A DNA stretch of 64,000 nt, taken from assembly GCA_002404865.1 (NCBI GenBank), contig DHKP01000011.1, positions 1 to 64,000 on the forward strand. Direction: 5' to 3'. Positions 1 to 8,401 of this stretch are shown piece after piece. The number at the start of each line of letters is the position of its first letter. Positions within the stretch are counted from its first letter, which is position 1. Source of the stretch: Caryophanales bacterium UBA4691 (lineage in GTDB: Bacteria > Bacillota_I > Bacilli_A > RFN20 > CAG-826). Under the pieces are notes generated by a model, which worked only from the letters and a program-made list of their open reading frames with translations, did not search any database and was not told the DNA's origin. The position numbers and the translations under genes are program-made.

Positions 1-370
1 TGAAGACGCGGATTTTTATTTTAATTGGAAAATTTTGGTAAAAGTTATCATATTCTAAATGCATATATTTTTAGATGTGAAATCGTCATTTGTGTCTTGA
101 TTGGCCACATTCCTAAAAAGAAAAGGAAGTTGCCTATTGGCTAGTAACAACTAACGCAACCGGTCTTTCTCACTCTTAAGATTTAGTCTTTTATTGATGG
201 CAAAGAACGTGACAATCGATGGTTACAAAGTTAGTTGAAGCAAGTAAAATCACTTCCCTTGATTTATTTAGTTCCCAAAACTAAGATAAGTAGCATTGGA
301 AATTAAATGAGCAAAATGTTTAATTTCCGCTAGCAAATTTGTTTATTGATACTTACTTAGGAGAACATAT
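1..370. other. Intergenic or decayed stretch without an intact gene
   Basis: No open frame of useful length is present on either strand. Forward translation gives short blocks broken by stops, so this may be a decayed gene, but I could not assign a family. The right end holds an inverted repeat at 298-328 and the leader of the DegV gene, with a clear ribosome binding site (TAGGAGAAC, about 358-366). Confidence 0.5.
298..328. repeat. Inverted repeat, candidate operator upstream of degV
   Basis: Two perfect 10-base arms, GGAAATTAAA (298-307) and TTTAATTTCC (319-328), are separated by 11 bases. No T-run follows, so it does not look like a terminator. It lies about 40 bases upstream of the start of the DegV gene, where an operator would be expected. 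The cognate regulator is unknown. Confidence 0.45.
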
Positions 371-1291
371 ATGGGAATAAGAATTTTTACTGACGCCGGA
401 TCTAATTTATTCGGTTCCATCATTAAAGGAAAAAAGCTAGACATCACTCTTTTGCCTATGTCTTTAAGGATCAAGGACAAAGAATATTTGTGCTATGAAG
501 ATAATCTCGATGCTTCCGAGCTTTCAAAAAGCTTTTATCTAGAAATGGAAGCGGGGGCGATTCCTCATACTTCTTTGCCAAACCCAGGCCTATTTCTAGA
601 AAAAGCAACGGAAGAAGTCAAACGTGGCAATAAAGTGATTTGCATTACTTTATCGAGCGGGGTTTCTGGAACTTACCAAAGCGATTTCTTGATTGCTCAG
701 CAAATTAATGAAGAGATGAAAGAAGAAGTTGTCAAAGTCATTGATTCTAAAACGGCGGGGTTTGGCGAAGGCATGATTGCGATTTTTGCTGATCGGCTAG
801 TGAAAGAAGGACTATCTTTTGAAGAAATAATTGCAAAAACTGAAGGTTATCTTTCTACGGTTAGAAGTGAATTTACGGTTAATAGCATTAAGTATCTCGC
901 TAATACTGGCCGGATTTCTAATTTTAAAGCGACAATCGCAGATGTTTTGAATATCAAGCCTCTTTTATATGGATCGAATGAAGGAAAAATTGTTCCCTTC
1001 GCTAATGTTAGGGGCAGAAAAAACGCCTTAAAAAAGCTTTCCGAAAATGTGGCGATGAATATCGCTAATAAGGACGAAACAATTTATATCACGCATTGTA
1101 ACGCCCTCGAAGATGCGAAATTCTTCGAAAGGCTCCTTCACGAAAAAGGGATTTTCCATACCGAAATCTACTATTTTGACTTAGTGACTGGTGCCCATGT
1201 TGGCCCAGGAACAATCGCGGTTTTCTATGAAGGGAACAATCGTAATATCAGTCGAAAAAGCCTTATTCAAACGATTTTAGGCAAGAAGTAA
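371..1291 (+). CDS. DegV/FakB-family fatty acid-binding protein
   Basis: This 306-residue protein has the full length of the DegV family, in which FakB proteins bind a single fatty acid and present it to the kinase FakA for phosphorylation. The N-terminus (IFTDAGSN) and the Ser/Gly loop SSGVSGTYQS (residues 95-104) match the family fatty-acid pocket. The C-terminal region (GAHVGPGTIAVFY) is also typical. A strong Shine-Dalgarno (AGGAGA) sits 7 bases before the ATG. The gene stands alone, far from the fakA-like gene at 46264, so it would be a second FakB-type carrier of different acyl preference. That role is inferred. DegV proteins of unknown ligand are common, so the exact lipid is not assignable. 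Confidence 0.88.
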   Translation: MGIRIFTDAGSNLFGSIIKGKKLDITLLPMSLRIKDKEYLCYEDNLDASELSKSFYLEMEAGAIPHTSLPNPGLFLEKATEEVKRGNKVICITLSSGVSGTYQSDFLIAQQINEEMKEEVVKVIDSKTAGFGEGMIAIFADRLVKEGLSFEEIIAKTEGYLSTVRSEFTVNSIKYLANTGRISNFKATIADVLNIKPLLYGSNEGKIVPFANVRGRKNALKKLSENVAMNIANKDETIYITHCNALEDAKFFERLLHEKGIFHTEIYYFDLVTGAHVGPGTIAVFYEGNNRNISRKSLIQTILGKK

Positions 1292-1392
1292 TTCATTTCG
1301 TAATTCTTGAACTATCATCTTTAAAAATTGTAGAACCTCGAATGATGCCCTTTTTTAGCCGCTATAACGTGTTAGAAATAAAGGAGAAAGCT

Positions 1393-1856
1393 ATGGACAA
1401 ATAGTTGCCTAAATTCATCAACACGCAGATCAACTAAGAAATTTATAGTGCTGAGACATATTACCTTGTTGCCGAATATTATCGAGCGAAGGGTTCACTC
1501 GATTTCCACAGCTGGTTTAGAAAGCAAGCTTCCGAAGAAATAAAACATGCAAAAAATTCCCTGAATGCCTTCAAGACTTAGGTGAGGCGGATCGTTATTT
1601 CCACTGAAGTCTTAAAAGAGAAATTTAAGGATTTCCCGATTCCTTGCTTTTCCTAATTAAGCATGAAAAAGAAGTGTCTTCCTCGATTATTTCGCTTTAT
1701 AAACTAGCATCTGAGCTTTTAGACATTATTACGATTACGACAAATTTCTTTGACTGGTTTATCGGTGAATAAGCGGAAGAAGAAAGGCATTCTATTGATT
1801 TGCTTGCTAAATTTGACTTGTTCCCCAAAGATGGCGGGCTAGTTCACACCAATTAG
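1393..1856 (+). pseudogene. Decayed ferritin gene
   Basis: An RBS-like AAGGAGA precedes ATG 1393, but the frame hits stops at codons 4 (TAG 1402) and 15 (TAA 1435) and at TAG 1579, then needs several frame changes. Reading through gives ferritin blocks in order: YSAETYYLVAEYYRAKG, then WFRKQASEEIKHAK (the E..H iron-site helix), LQDLGEA, KEKFKDFPIP, and near the end FFDWFIGE-stop-AEEERHSID. There the stop (TAA) replaces the Gln (CAA) of the usual EQ-EEE ferroxidase motif. The tail LLAKFDLFPKDGGL also fits. Bacterial ferritins store iron as a 24-mer cage. This copy cannot make a full protein. It lies two genes from the metal-responsive DtxR/MntR-type regulator. Confidence 0.8.
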
Positions 1857-1977
1857 ATAGAGCGCCAACTATCGGCGGGAAATAGAAGGGCGAAGCGATT
1901 TGCCTTCTCTTTCTTTAAAAATGTCGTTTTCATTTTTGCTTTTTCGCACAATAATGAAAGCGGAAGAAGGAAAAAAG

Positions 1978-2550
1978 ATGAAAATTAAATTTAAAGCCGC
2001 TCCATATTTGTTTCCAATGCCAGTTCAAATGGTCGCTACCTATAATGAAGATGGCTCTACCGACATTATGAATGCTGCCTGGGGAGGAATTCTCGATACT
2101 GATTTGCTCGTCCTAAGCCTAGATGAATCTCACAAAACAAGCGCGAATATTAAACGAAACGGTGCCTTTACTTTGTCGATTGGCACTAAAAAATACGCCA
2201 AAGAGTGTGACTATGTTGGCTTAGTGAGCGGAACTGTCGAACCTATGAAATTTAGTAAAGCCGGTTTTCATAGCGAACGAAGCGAAAGCGTCAATGCGCC
2301 GATTGTGAAAGAATTTCCGCTTTGTTTAGAATGTGAAGTCGAAAAAATCACTAATGATGACCTCGGCTTTTTGGTTTATGCGCGCATTAAGGATATATTA
2401 GTGGACCAAGATATCTTAGACAAAGAAGGACAAATTGATGTCACAAAAATGGATCCAATTTTATGGAGCCAAATCGATTCGTCTTATTACGCAATCGGTA
2501 AAATGGTCGGGAAAGGATTCAAAATCGGCACCCCGTTATTAAAGAAGTAG
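1978..2550 (+). CDS. Flavin reductase-like FMN-binding split-barrel protein
   Basis: The 190-residue protein starts MKIKFKAAPYLFPMPVQM and has the flavin reductase split-barrel pattern: VATYNEDGSTDIMNAAWGG, then LDESHKTSANI, then a C-terminal KGFKIGTPL. Members bind FMN as dimers and reduce flavins with NAD(P)H or act as uncharacterised FMN enzymes in the cytosol. I chose ATG 1978 because a purine-rich AGAAGGA lies 8-14 bases upstream. The frame is open back to 1900, but the extra residues are not family-like. It is followed by a bidirectional terminator, so it is transcribed alone or after the dead ferritin gene. Confidence 0.82.
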   Translation: MKIKFKAAPYLFPMPVQMVATYNEDGSTDIMNAAWGGILDTDLLVLSLDESHKTSANIKRNGAFTLSIGTKKYAKECDYVGLVSGTVEPMKFSKAGFHSERSESVNAPIVKEFPLCLECEVEKITNDDLGFLVYARIKDILVDQDILDKEGQIDVTKMDPILWSQIDSSYYAIGKMVGKGFKIGTPLLKK

Positions 2551-2559
2551 CGTATAACA

Positions 2560-2590
2560 AAAAATAGTCGCAATTATCGCGACTATTTTT
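2560..2590. terminator. Bidirectional rho-independent terminator
   Basis: A 12-base stem AAAAATAGTCGC (2560-2571) / GCGACTATTTTT (2579-2590) with a 7-base loop has A- and T-runs on its two flanks. It separates the convergent flavin reductase and DtxR/MntR genes. The last codons of the minus-strand gene fall inside the right arm. Confidence 0.85.
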
Positions 2591-2969
2591 CTTTTTTCAT
2601 TTCAACTTCCAATAAATGAGCTTCTAATTTTTCGAAAGTTTCTTCGCTTAGATCGTGTTCGATTTTGCAAGCATCAATCAAAGCCTGTTTCTCACTTACG
2701 CCGATCTCTTCAAGCAAATGGCTGATGACTTTATGGCGATGGTATGTGCTTTCGCCGATGCTTTTCCCGCTTTTTGTCAAAAAGATATTCCCATTCGCCT
2801 CATCGACTTCCACAAAGCCTTTTTCCTTCATTTTCTTAAGGGCAATGGAAATCGAAGGCTTGCTATATCCCATACTATTGGCGAGATCGACTGAACGAAC
2901 AACGCTCATTTTCTCGTGGAGCATCACAATTCGCTCCAAATAATCTTCTAATGATTCTTGAGCATCCAT
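2583..2969 (-). CDS. DtxR/MntR-family metal-dependent transcriptional repressor
   Basis: The 128-residue protein is the short, SH3-less form of the family, like Bacillus MntR (142). It has a winged helix (about 5-70, with SKPSISIALKKMKEKG as recognition region) and a dimerisation/metal domain (about 75-125). The likely metal ligands by alignment to MntR are D9, E12, H79, C101, E104 and H105. Position 101 is Cys as in DtxR (C102), where MntR has Glu, so the preferred metal (Mn, Fe or other) cannot be called. Such proteins repress metal-uptake genes when metal is plentiful. It is divergent from the cardiolipin synthase gene and near a dead ferritin gene. Confidence 0.87.
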   Translation of the reverse strand: MDAQESLEDYLERIVMLHEKMSVVRSVDLANSMGYSKPSISIALKKMKEKGFVEVDEANGNIFLTKSGKSIGESTYHRHKVISHLLEEIGVSEKQALIDACKIEHDLSEETFEKLEAHLLEVEMKKEK

Positions 2970-3110
2970 ATTTTTGGCCTCTTCTTTGCATTAATTTACA
3001 CGAATTGAAGGGAAAACGCGAAAGAAATGCAAATTGTCTTTTGAAAATTTTGTCATTTTTGATTTTAGGATGCGAAAACGATAAAAAGGAATGGAATAAA
3101 AAGCAAGTTC

Positions 3111-3127
3111 TATCGCTTTTAGCGATA
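3111..3127. promoter_or_regulatory. Candidate operator overlapping the cls -35 region
   Basis: A perfect inverted repeat TATCGC-TTTTA-GCGATA overlaps the position where the -35 element of the cls promoter should lie (about 3118-3123). A dimeric repressor here would block RNA polymerase. The regulator is unknown; the divergent MntR-like gene is the nearest candidate. Confidence 0.4.
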
Positions 3128-3140
3128 AAGACAATTAAAA

Positions 3141-3146
3141 TAGAAT
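3141..3146 (+). promoter_or_regulatory. Predicted -10 element placing transcription start at the cls start codon
   Basis: TAGAAT at 3141-3146 predicts a transcript beginning about 3153, next to ATG 3152. No Shine-Dalgarno is present in the preceding 20 bases. This is one of several genes here with this leaderless layout. Confidence 0.4.
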
Positions 3147-3151
3147 ATGGT

Positions 3152-4717
3152 ATGAAAAAATTGTTCGCAAATGGAAGTTGGCAAAAGATACTGGCGCTCT
3201 TTTTTATCTTTTTGCAAATTGTTCTTGTTGCGACTTTCGCATATCTATTTGCGGTGGATGGCTTGTACCGAGGAGCCTATGTTCCTTTGCTAGGGACCTA
3301 TCTCGCGCTACAAATATTTTTTGAATGCTATGCATTCTATACGACAACCGAACCCGAATATAAAATCGCCTGGATGTTCGCGATTGGCGCATTGCCGATT
3401 GTTGGGATTTTGTTTTTTGTTTTGTTTGCTAATAAGCGTATTGCCCCTCGAAAGAAAAGGGCTTCTATTCGTTTAATGAAGCGGCTTTCTCTTGAGCCCA
3501 CTAGTATCGACACCAAAAAGAGGATTCTCGCTAAAGATCCTAACGCCGCTGCTATTGCCCGCTATATTGAAGAAAGCTCTGGCAATGGTTGTTTTGAGAA
3601 TACAAGTGTGAGCTATTACCCCTTCGGCCAAGATGCTTACCCGATGATGCTAGAGGACTTAAAAAAAGCGAAGCATTATATTTTCCTAGAATATTTCATC
3701 ATTTCCGAAGGAGAAATGTGGAACGGGATTCTCGATATTTTAAAAGAAAAAGCCAAGGAAGGCGTCGATGTCCGTGTGATTTATGATGATTTTGGTTCTT
3801 TGACCACTCTTCCTGCTGATTACACAAAAATTTTGAATAGCTATGGCATCAAAGCTCATAATTTTCGTCCCATCAAGCCATTCGTATCTGTTAAATTAAA
3901 CAATCGCGATCACCGTAAAATTTTAGTGATTGATGGTCACACCGGGTATACGGGCGGTATTAATATCGCAGATGAATATATTAATAAGAAATTGCGTTTT
4001 GGTATTTGGAAAGATAATGCGGTTCGTCTTTTTGGGGGAGGGGTCTACAACTTGACCATGGCGTTCCTTGGCCAATGGAAGACTGCATTTGAGAAAAACT
4101 TCAATATCGATTTTTATTATTATTCTGCGAATACTTTCATCGCTGAAGCAGGGGGATTCCCTATAACGGATGGCTTTGTTCAACCTTATAACGATATTCC
4201 TTTTGATTATAGCGCTGTGGGGCAAAACGTTTATCTTTCTTTAATTGCTAGGGCGGAGCGATATTGCTATATCACTACCCCATACCTTATCTTAAACCGG
4301 GAAATGAACGAAGCGCTAAAACGTGCTGCCTTAAGTGGGATCGACATTCGCCTCATTACGCCCGGGATTCCCGATAAGAAGCAAGTATATCAGCTTACAA
4401 GAAGCTATTATGGCGAACTTCTTGAAGCGGGGGTGAAAATTTATGAATATACGCCTGGGTTTATCCACGCAAAAAGTTTTTTGGTCGATGACCATCTAGC
4501 CGTTGATGGAACTATTAACCTCGATTATCGTTCCCTCTATCTTCACTATGAAAACGCGGTATTCTTCGCTTATAGTAAAGCTTGCCTTACGATGAAAGAG
4601 GATTTCGAAAAAACGTTCGCCTCTTCTAAAGAAATTACGATGGAAGATTATCGAAAAATGAAACGGAAACGGGGTTGGCTATGGCCGATTTTAAGATTGA
4701 TCGCGCCTTTATTATAA
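3152..4717 (+). CDS. cls: Cardiolipin synthase (phospholipase D family)
   Basis: The 521-residue membrane enzyme condenses two phosphatidylglycerols into cardiolipin. The N-terminus has about three hydrophobic segments (roughly residues 10-30, 42-56 and 70-90), then two PLD domains. The first HKD motif is HRKILVIDGHTGYTGGIN, and the second is HAKSFLVDDHLAVDGTIN. The Asn/Gly pattern after each is conserved. I chose ATG 3152 because family homology begins there; the frame is open from 2951, but the extra 67 residues are not family-like. The gene precedes galM by only 28 bases, so the galactose operon may be read through from the cls promoter. Confidence 0.9.
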   Translation: MKKLFANGSWQKILALFFIFLQIVLVATFAYLFAVDGLYRGAYVPLLGTYLALQIFFECYAFYTTTEPEYKIAWMFAIGALPIVGILFFVLFANKRIAPRKKRASIRLMKRLSLEPTSIDTKKRILAKDPNAAAIARYIEESSGNGCFENTSVSYYPFGQDAYPMMLEDLKKAKHYIFLEYFIISEGEMWNGILDILKEKAKEGVDVRVIYDDFGSLTTLPADYTKILNSYGIKAHNFRPIKPFVSVKLNNRDHRKILVIDGHTGYTGGINIADEYINKKLRFGIWKDNAVRLFGGGVYNLTMAFLGQWKTAFEKNFNIDFYYYSANTFIAEAGGFPITDGFVQPYNDIPFDYSAVGQNVYLSLIARAERYCYITTPYLILNREMNEALKRAALSGIDIRLITPGIPDKKQVYQLTRSYYGELLEAGVKIYEYTPGFIHAKSFLVDDHLAVDGTINLDYRSLYLHYENAVFFAYSKACLTMKEDFEKTFASSKEITMEDYRKMKRKRGWLWPILRLIAPLL

Positions 4718-4745
4718 ATAGTTTAATCTAGAAACAAGGAGTTAT

Positions 4746-5720
4746 ATGGAAATTAAGGAACTGATGATCGATGGAGAAAAAGCCTACGAATTAAAAAACG
4801 ATGAACTTGACGTTATCGTTTCTTCGTTTGGGGCTGGCATTTATTCTTTAAAATACCATGAGCGAAACATGGTTATTACACCAAAGGATTACATGGTTTA
4901 TTGCTATAGTGATGGCTACTATGGCAAAACCGTTGGCCGAATCGCAGGGAGAATCGAAAACGGAGTTTTGAAATTTCGTGACAAAGAATATGAACTTCCT
5001 ACTAACGAAAATGGCAATACTCTTCATAGTGGCGGAGAAGGATTTTCATTTCAAAAATTCCTTGGAAGAATAAAAGATAATGAACTCATTCTTTCTCTTG
5101 ATTCAGAGGATGGCGATTCAAATTTTCCAGGAAATCTCCATCTTGATGTCATTTATTCCTTGAATGGTAATTCCTTAACAATCCGTTATGAATCGACTAG
5201 TGACCTAGATACCCCAGTCAATTTCACCAACCATTCTTATTTCAATCTTGGCGAAGACGACGCTGAAAACCTAGTCTTACGCTTAGCGAGCAATGAAGTG
5301 GAACGCTACAGCAAAGAACTCATTCCTTTGGGATTAGAAACAGTGCGCGATTGCTTAGATTTTAGAGAAGGAAAGAAAATTGGCGATGATATTGCTGATT
5401 CGTATTTGCATCTTACTCGTACCAATGGCTATGACCATTGCTTCTATTTAAATGAAAAAAAAGAAGGGGAAGCGCCGATTTCTTTAAAAGGAAATTCAGT
5501 TTGCTTAGATATCTTCACAACCCTTCCTGCAGTGCAGGTCTATAGCTCGAATTTCTTTCCTGATAATTTAATCGCGAATAACGATAAACCTTTTTATGCT
5601 CATAATAGCGTAGCGATTGAGCCTGTTTATTTGCCAATGGATTTTGAAGAGATGGTTAGTAAAGCTTACGAAAAGAAAATCAACACCATCCGTTATGAAT
5701 TTCACAAAATTGGAGAATGA
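4746..5720 (+). CDS. galM: Aldose 1-epimerase (mutarotase)
   Basis: The 324-residue enzyme interconverts beta- and alpha-D-galactose, supplying the alpha anomer to galactokinase. The family marks are visible: GRIAGRI (about 64-70), NTLHSGG with H94, TNHSYFNL with the catalytic His 153, and a late AIEPVYLP with the catalytic Glu near residue 296. An RBS (AAGGAG) lies just before the ATG. It is the first gene of a tight run galM-galT-galK-malQ-rimO with gaps of 10 bases or less, so it is almost certainly co-transcribed with them. Nothing is odd in length or motifs. Confidence 0.93.
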   Translation: MEIKELMIDGEKAYELKNDELDVIVSSFGAGIYSLKYHERNMVITPKDYMVYCYSDGYYGKTVGRIAGRIENGVLKFRDKEYELPTNENGNTLHSGGEGFSFQKFLGRIKDNELILSLDSEDGDSNFPGNLHLDVIYSLNGNSLTIRYESTSDLDTPVNFTNHSYFNLGEDDAENLVLRLASNEVERYSKELIPLGLETVRDCLDFREGKKIGDDIADSYLHLTRTNGYDHCFYLNEKKEGEAPISLKGNSVCLDIFTTLPAVQVYSSNFFPDNLIANNDKPFYAHNSVAIEPVYLPMDFEEMVSKAYEKKINTIRYEFHKIGE

Positions 5721-5723
5721 TTT

Positions 5724-7211
5724 ATGGTTGAAAAAACAATCAAAGAAGCAGTTTATTATGCCGAAAAGCATCTAGGGCTAAAAGAAGAAGACGCAATTTA
5801 TTTTACGAATCTATTGCTTGCCTATTGCGACGCCAAAGCTCCATATGAAGGGGAAATAGACGAATCGCACTTTTCTTCTTTACAAGTTCCTGATGAAATC
5901 GTGGATGATTTCGTATCTTATTTTGTTTCGAAAGGCATTGATGAGGGGGAAGCTTCTAGAAAAGCGACCTATATCATGGGGATTCTTTCTCCTCTACCTA
6001 GCGAAGTGAATTCAGCTTTCTTCTCTTTGTATCGTGACGATCCCTCTCATGCGACGGATTATCTTTATCGTTTATCAATCGCTAACGATTACATTGCTAA
6101 AACCAAAGTTGATAAAAATGAAGTATGGACCGCCACCTATCCATCTTCCCCATCCTTGGAGATTTCGATTAATCTTTCGAAACCGGAGAAAAACAATAAA
6201 GACATTGCAAAATTGGTGAAAGCCCCTTCGACTAATTCCTATCCTCGATGCGTTTTATGCAAAGAGAATCTCGGCTTTGAAGGGAATAGCCATCATCCAG
6301 CTCGCGAAAACATCCGTATCATTCCTTTGACCTTGGCGGGCGGAAGGTGGTATTTCCAATATTCCCCTTATGTCTATTATTATGAGCATTGCATTCTTTT
6401 CTATGAAAAGCACATTCCGATGGAGATTTCTCCTTGGACGATGACTTGCCTGTTTGATTTCGTGGATCAATTTCCTCATTTCTTTATCGGCAGCAATAGC
6501 GATATTCCGATTGTAGGCGGATCGATTCTAAATCACGAGCACTTCCAAGGCGGCGCGCACTTATTGCCTTTACTTTTAGCGAAAGACAAGGAAATCATCC
6601 CTTCTTTCTATAAAAACACGACCATTTCGATTGTGGATTTCTATGATACGGCAATTCGCTTAAAGGGGACTGACCGTGACGAGATGCTTTTATTAGCCTC
6701 TGCGATTTTAGAAAAGTGGCTTCATTATAACGATTTAGAAAACTTCATTATTAGTGAAGACGAAGAGGGTCGGCATAACGCGATTACGCCTTTATTAAGG
6801 AAAAACGGAAATCAATACGAGATGACATTGATTTTGCGGAATAATAAATGCGATGAAACTTATCCTGATGGCATCTTCCACGCCCATAAAGAATATCATC
6901 ACATTAAAAAAGAGGGGATTGGCTTAATTGAGGCAGCGGGTTTATTTATTCTGCCTGCTAGACTTAAACGGCAATGTCTACAAGTGGAAGAAGTGATCAA
7001 AAAAAGTTATTCCGAAGAAGAATATCTTAAAATTTATCCTGATTTAAAGATCTTCAAAGATATGATTATAGAAATGAAAGAAAAAAGAATGACAAGCCGA
7101 GAATATATTAATGAAGTATGCCGAAGAATCCTAAACAATGTCGCCGTATTTAAGAACGATGAAAAGGGAAATAGCGGTTTACATAAATTCTTAAAGGAGG
7201 TTACCAAATGA
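5724..7211 (+). CDS. galT: UDP-glucose--hexose-1-phosphate uridylyltransferase, class II
   Basis: The 495-residue length marks the Firmicutes class II GalT rather than the 350-residue E. coli type. It exchanges UMP between UDP-glucose and galactose-1-phosphate in the Leloir pathway. The sequence shows CVLCKENLGFEG with C176/C179 and the active-site NHEHFQGGAH with H271 and H273. It starts 3 bases after galM and its last codons overlap galK by 4 bases (ATGA type). No galE is found in this window, so UDP-galactose epimerisation must be encoded elsewhere or be absent. Confidence 0.93.
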   Translation: MVEKTIKEAVYYAEKHLGLKEEDAIYFTNLLLAYCDAKAPYEGEIDESHFSSLQVPDEIVDDFVSYFVSKGIDEGEASRKATYIMGILSPLPSEVNSAFFSLYRDDPSHATDYLYRLSIANDYIAKTKVDKNEVWTATYPSSPSLEISINLSKPEKNNKDIAKLVKAPSTNSYPRCVLCKENLGFEGNSHHPARENIRIIPLTLAGGRWYFQYSPYVYYYEHCILFYEKHIPMEISPWTMTCLFDFVDQFPHFFIGSNSDIPIVGGSILNHEHFQGGAHLLPLLLAKDKEIIPSFYKNTTISIVDFYDTAIRLKGTDRDEMLLLASAILEKWLHYNDLENFIISEDEEGRHNAITPLLRKNGNQYEMTLILRNNKCDETYPDGIFHAHKEYHHIKKEGIGLIEAAGLFILPARLKRQCLQVEEVIKKSYSEEEYLKIYPDLKIFKDMIIEMKEKRMTSREYINEVCRRILNNVAVFKNDEKGNSGLHKFLKEVTK

Positions 7212-8392
7212 CGGATATAGAAGCATTCACAAAAGCAGAAGCGCTTTTTGAAAAAGCCTTCAAACATAGTCCGAAAATTAAAGAGATATCCTATGGTCGA
7301 CTTGAGATTTTAGGGAATCACACCGACCATCAACAAGGAAAATGCCTTGTTGCTACGTGCAGTTTAGGGATTAGAGGCTATATTGAAAAAGCGGATGATA
7401 AAATTTCCATTAATAGTGACGGATATCCTTTATTCTCCTTTTCGGTTAATAATTTGAAGAAAGTGGAGAGCGAGAAATTCACTGCGAAAAGCTTGACGCG
7501 TGGCGTTACTAGCGCTCTGGCAAGAATGGGCTATAAAGTCGGTGGCTTTAACGCCGCCTTAACGAGCGATATTTTCCCAGGCGCTGGCGTTTCTAGCAGT
7601 GCTGCTTTCGAATTATTCATCGCGGAAGCCTTAAATTATCTATATAACGATGACAAGATTTCCAAAATGGATATGGCACTAGCCGGCCAATACGCCGAAA
7701 ACGTCTATTTTGGTAAGGCGAGCGGATTGCTTGATCAATGCGGGAGCGCATATGGCGGAATCGCTTATTTAGATTTCGCAGATAAGAATAAGCCGCTTGT
7801 TTCGCCTTTGGCTTTCCCTTCTATCTGGGATTTATCCATTATCCTTGTAAATCCTGGCGCTTCTCACGCGGGATTGAGCGATTTATATAGCGAAATGCCA
7901 TTCGATATGAAAAACGTCGCGAAGACCCTTTTCCATAAAGATGTTCTTGGGGAAGTGGATGAAACTTTATTCGTTGATGCGCTAAGCAAAGGAGAAGAAG
8001 GACTAGTTTCCTCACGTGCTTTAGACCGCGCCCGTCACTTTTATGGTGAAGAAAAACGCGTCCTTCGAGCGAAAGACGCTATCCTCTCTAATAATCGCGA
8101 TGCTTTCTTAGAATTAGAGCGAGAAACCGAACTTTCGCAAGAAACGTTGCTTAAAAACGTCATGATCCCCTCTAAATTCTCGGGTAGCCCACTAGAAGCC
8201 GTTATGCGCGCGAATTTATTTTTAAAGAAAGGCGCTTCCCGCGTCATGGGTGGCGGTTTAGTCGGAACAACCATCAACTTTGTGCCAAAAGATGAACTCT
8301 TAGACTTTTTGAACGGCATGAAACGCTACTACAAAGAAAGCAGCATCGTAGAAGTGAAAATTCCACCTCTTGGTGCGCATATTGAAGAATAG
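7208..8392 (+). CDS. galK: Galactokinase
   Basis: The 394-residue GHMP kinase phosphorylates alpha-D-galactose to galactose-1-phosphate. The galactokinase signature appears as GRLEILGNHTDHQQG (residues 30-44), a variant of the usual GRVNLIGEHTDY in which Glu is Asn and Tyr is His. The ATP loop PGAGVSSSAA is at 124-133, and the C-terminal GHMP motif RVMGGGLVGTTI is present. The start is well placed after AAAGGAGG and overlaps galT by 4 bases. The variant signature is seen in other Firmicutes galactokinase-family proteins, so a related sugar as substrate is possible, but galM/galT neighbours favour galactose. Confidence 0.9.
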   Translation: MTDIEAFTKAEALFEKAFKHSPKIKEISYGRLEILGNHTDHQQGKCLVATCSLGIRGYIEKADDKISINSDGYPLFSFSVNNLKKVESEKFTAKSLTRGVTSALARMGYKVGGFNAALTSDIFPGAGVSSSAAFELFIAEALNYLYNDDKISKMDMALAGQYAENVYFGKASGLLDQCGSAYGGIAYLDFADKNKPLVSPLAFPSIWDLSIILVNPGASHAGLSDLYSEMPFDMKNVAKTLFHKDVLGEVDETLFVDALSKGEEGLVSSRALDRARHFYGEEKRVLRAKDAILSNNRDAFLELERETELSQETLLKNVMIPSKFSGSPLEAVMRANLFLKKGASRVMGGGLVGTTINFVPKDELLDFLNGMKRYYKESSIVEVKIPPLGAHIEE

Positions 8393-8401
8393 AGGGATCA
8401 T

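Noticed and set aside
1393..1856. Stop codon reassignment in the ferritin-like frame
   Set aside because: Both TAG and TAA interrupt it, frame changes are also needed, and TAG, TAA and TGA end normal genes elsewhere in the window.
2951..3151. N-terminal extension of cardiolipin synthase
   Set aside because: The extra 67 residues lack family similarity, and the frame runs through the divergent promoter region.
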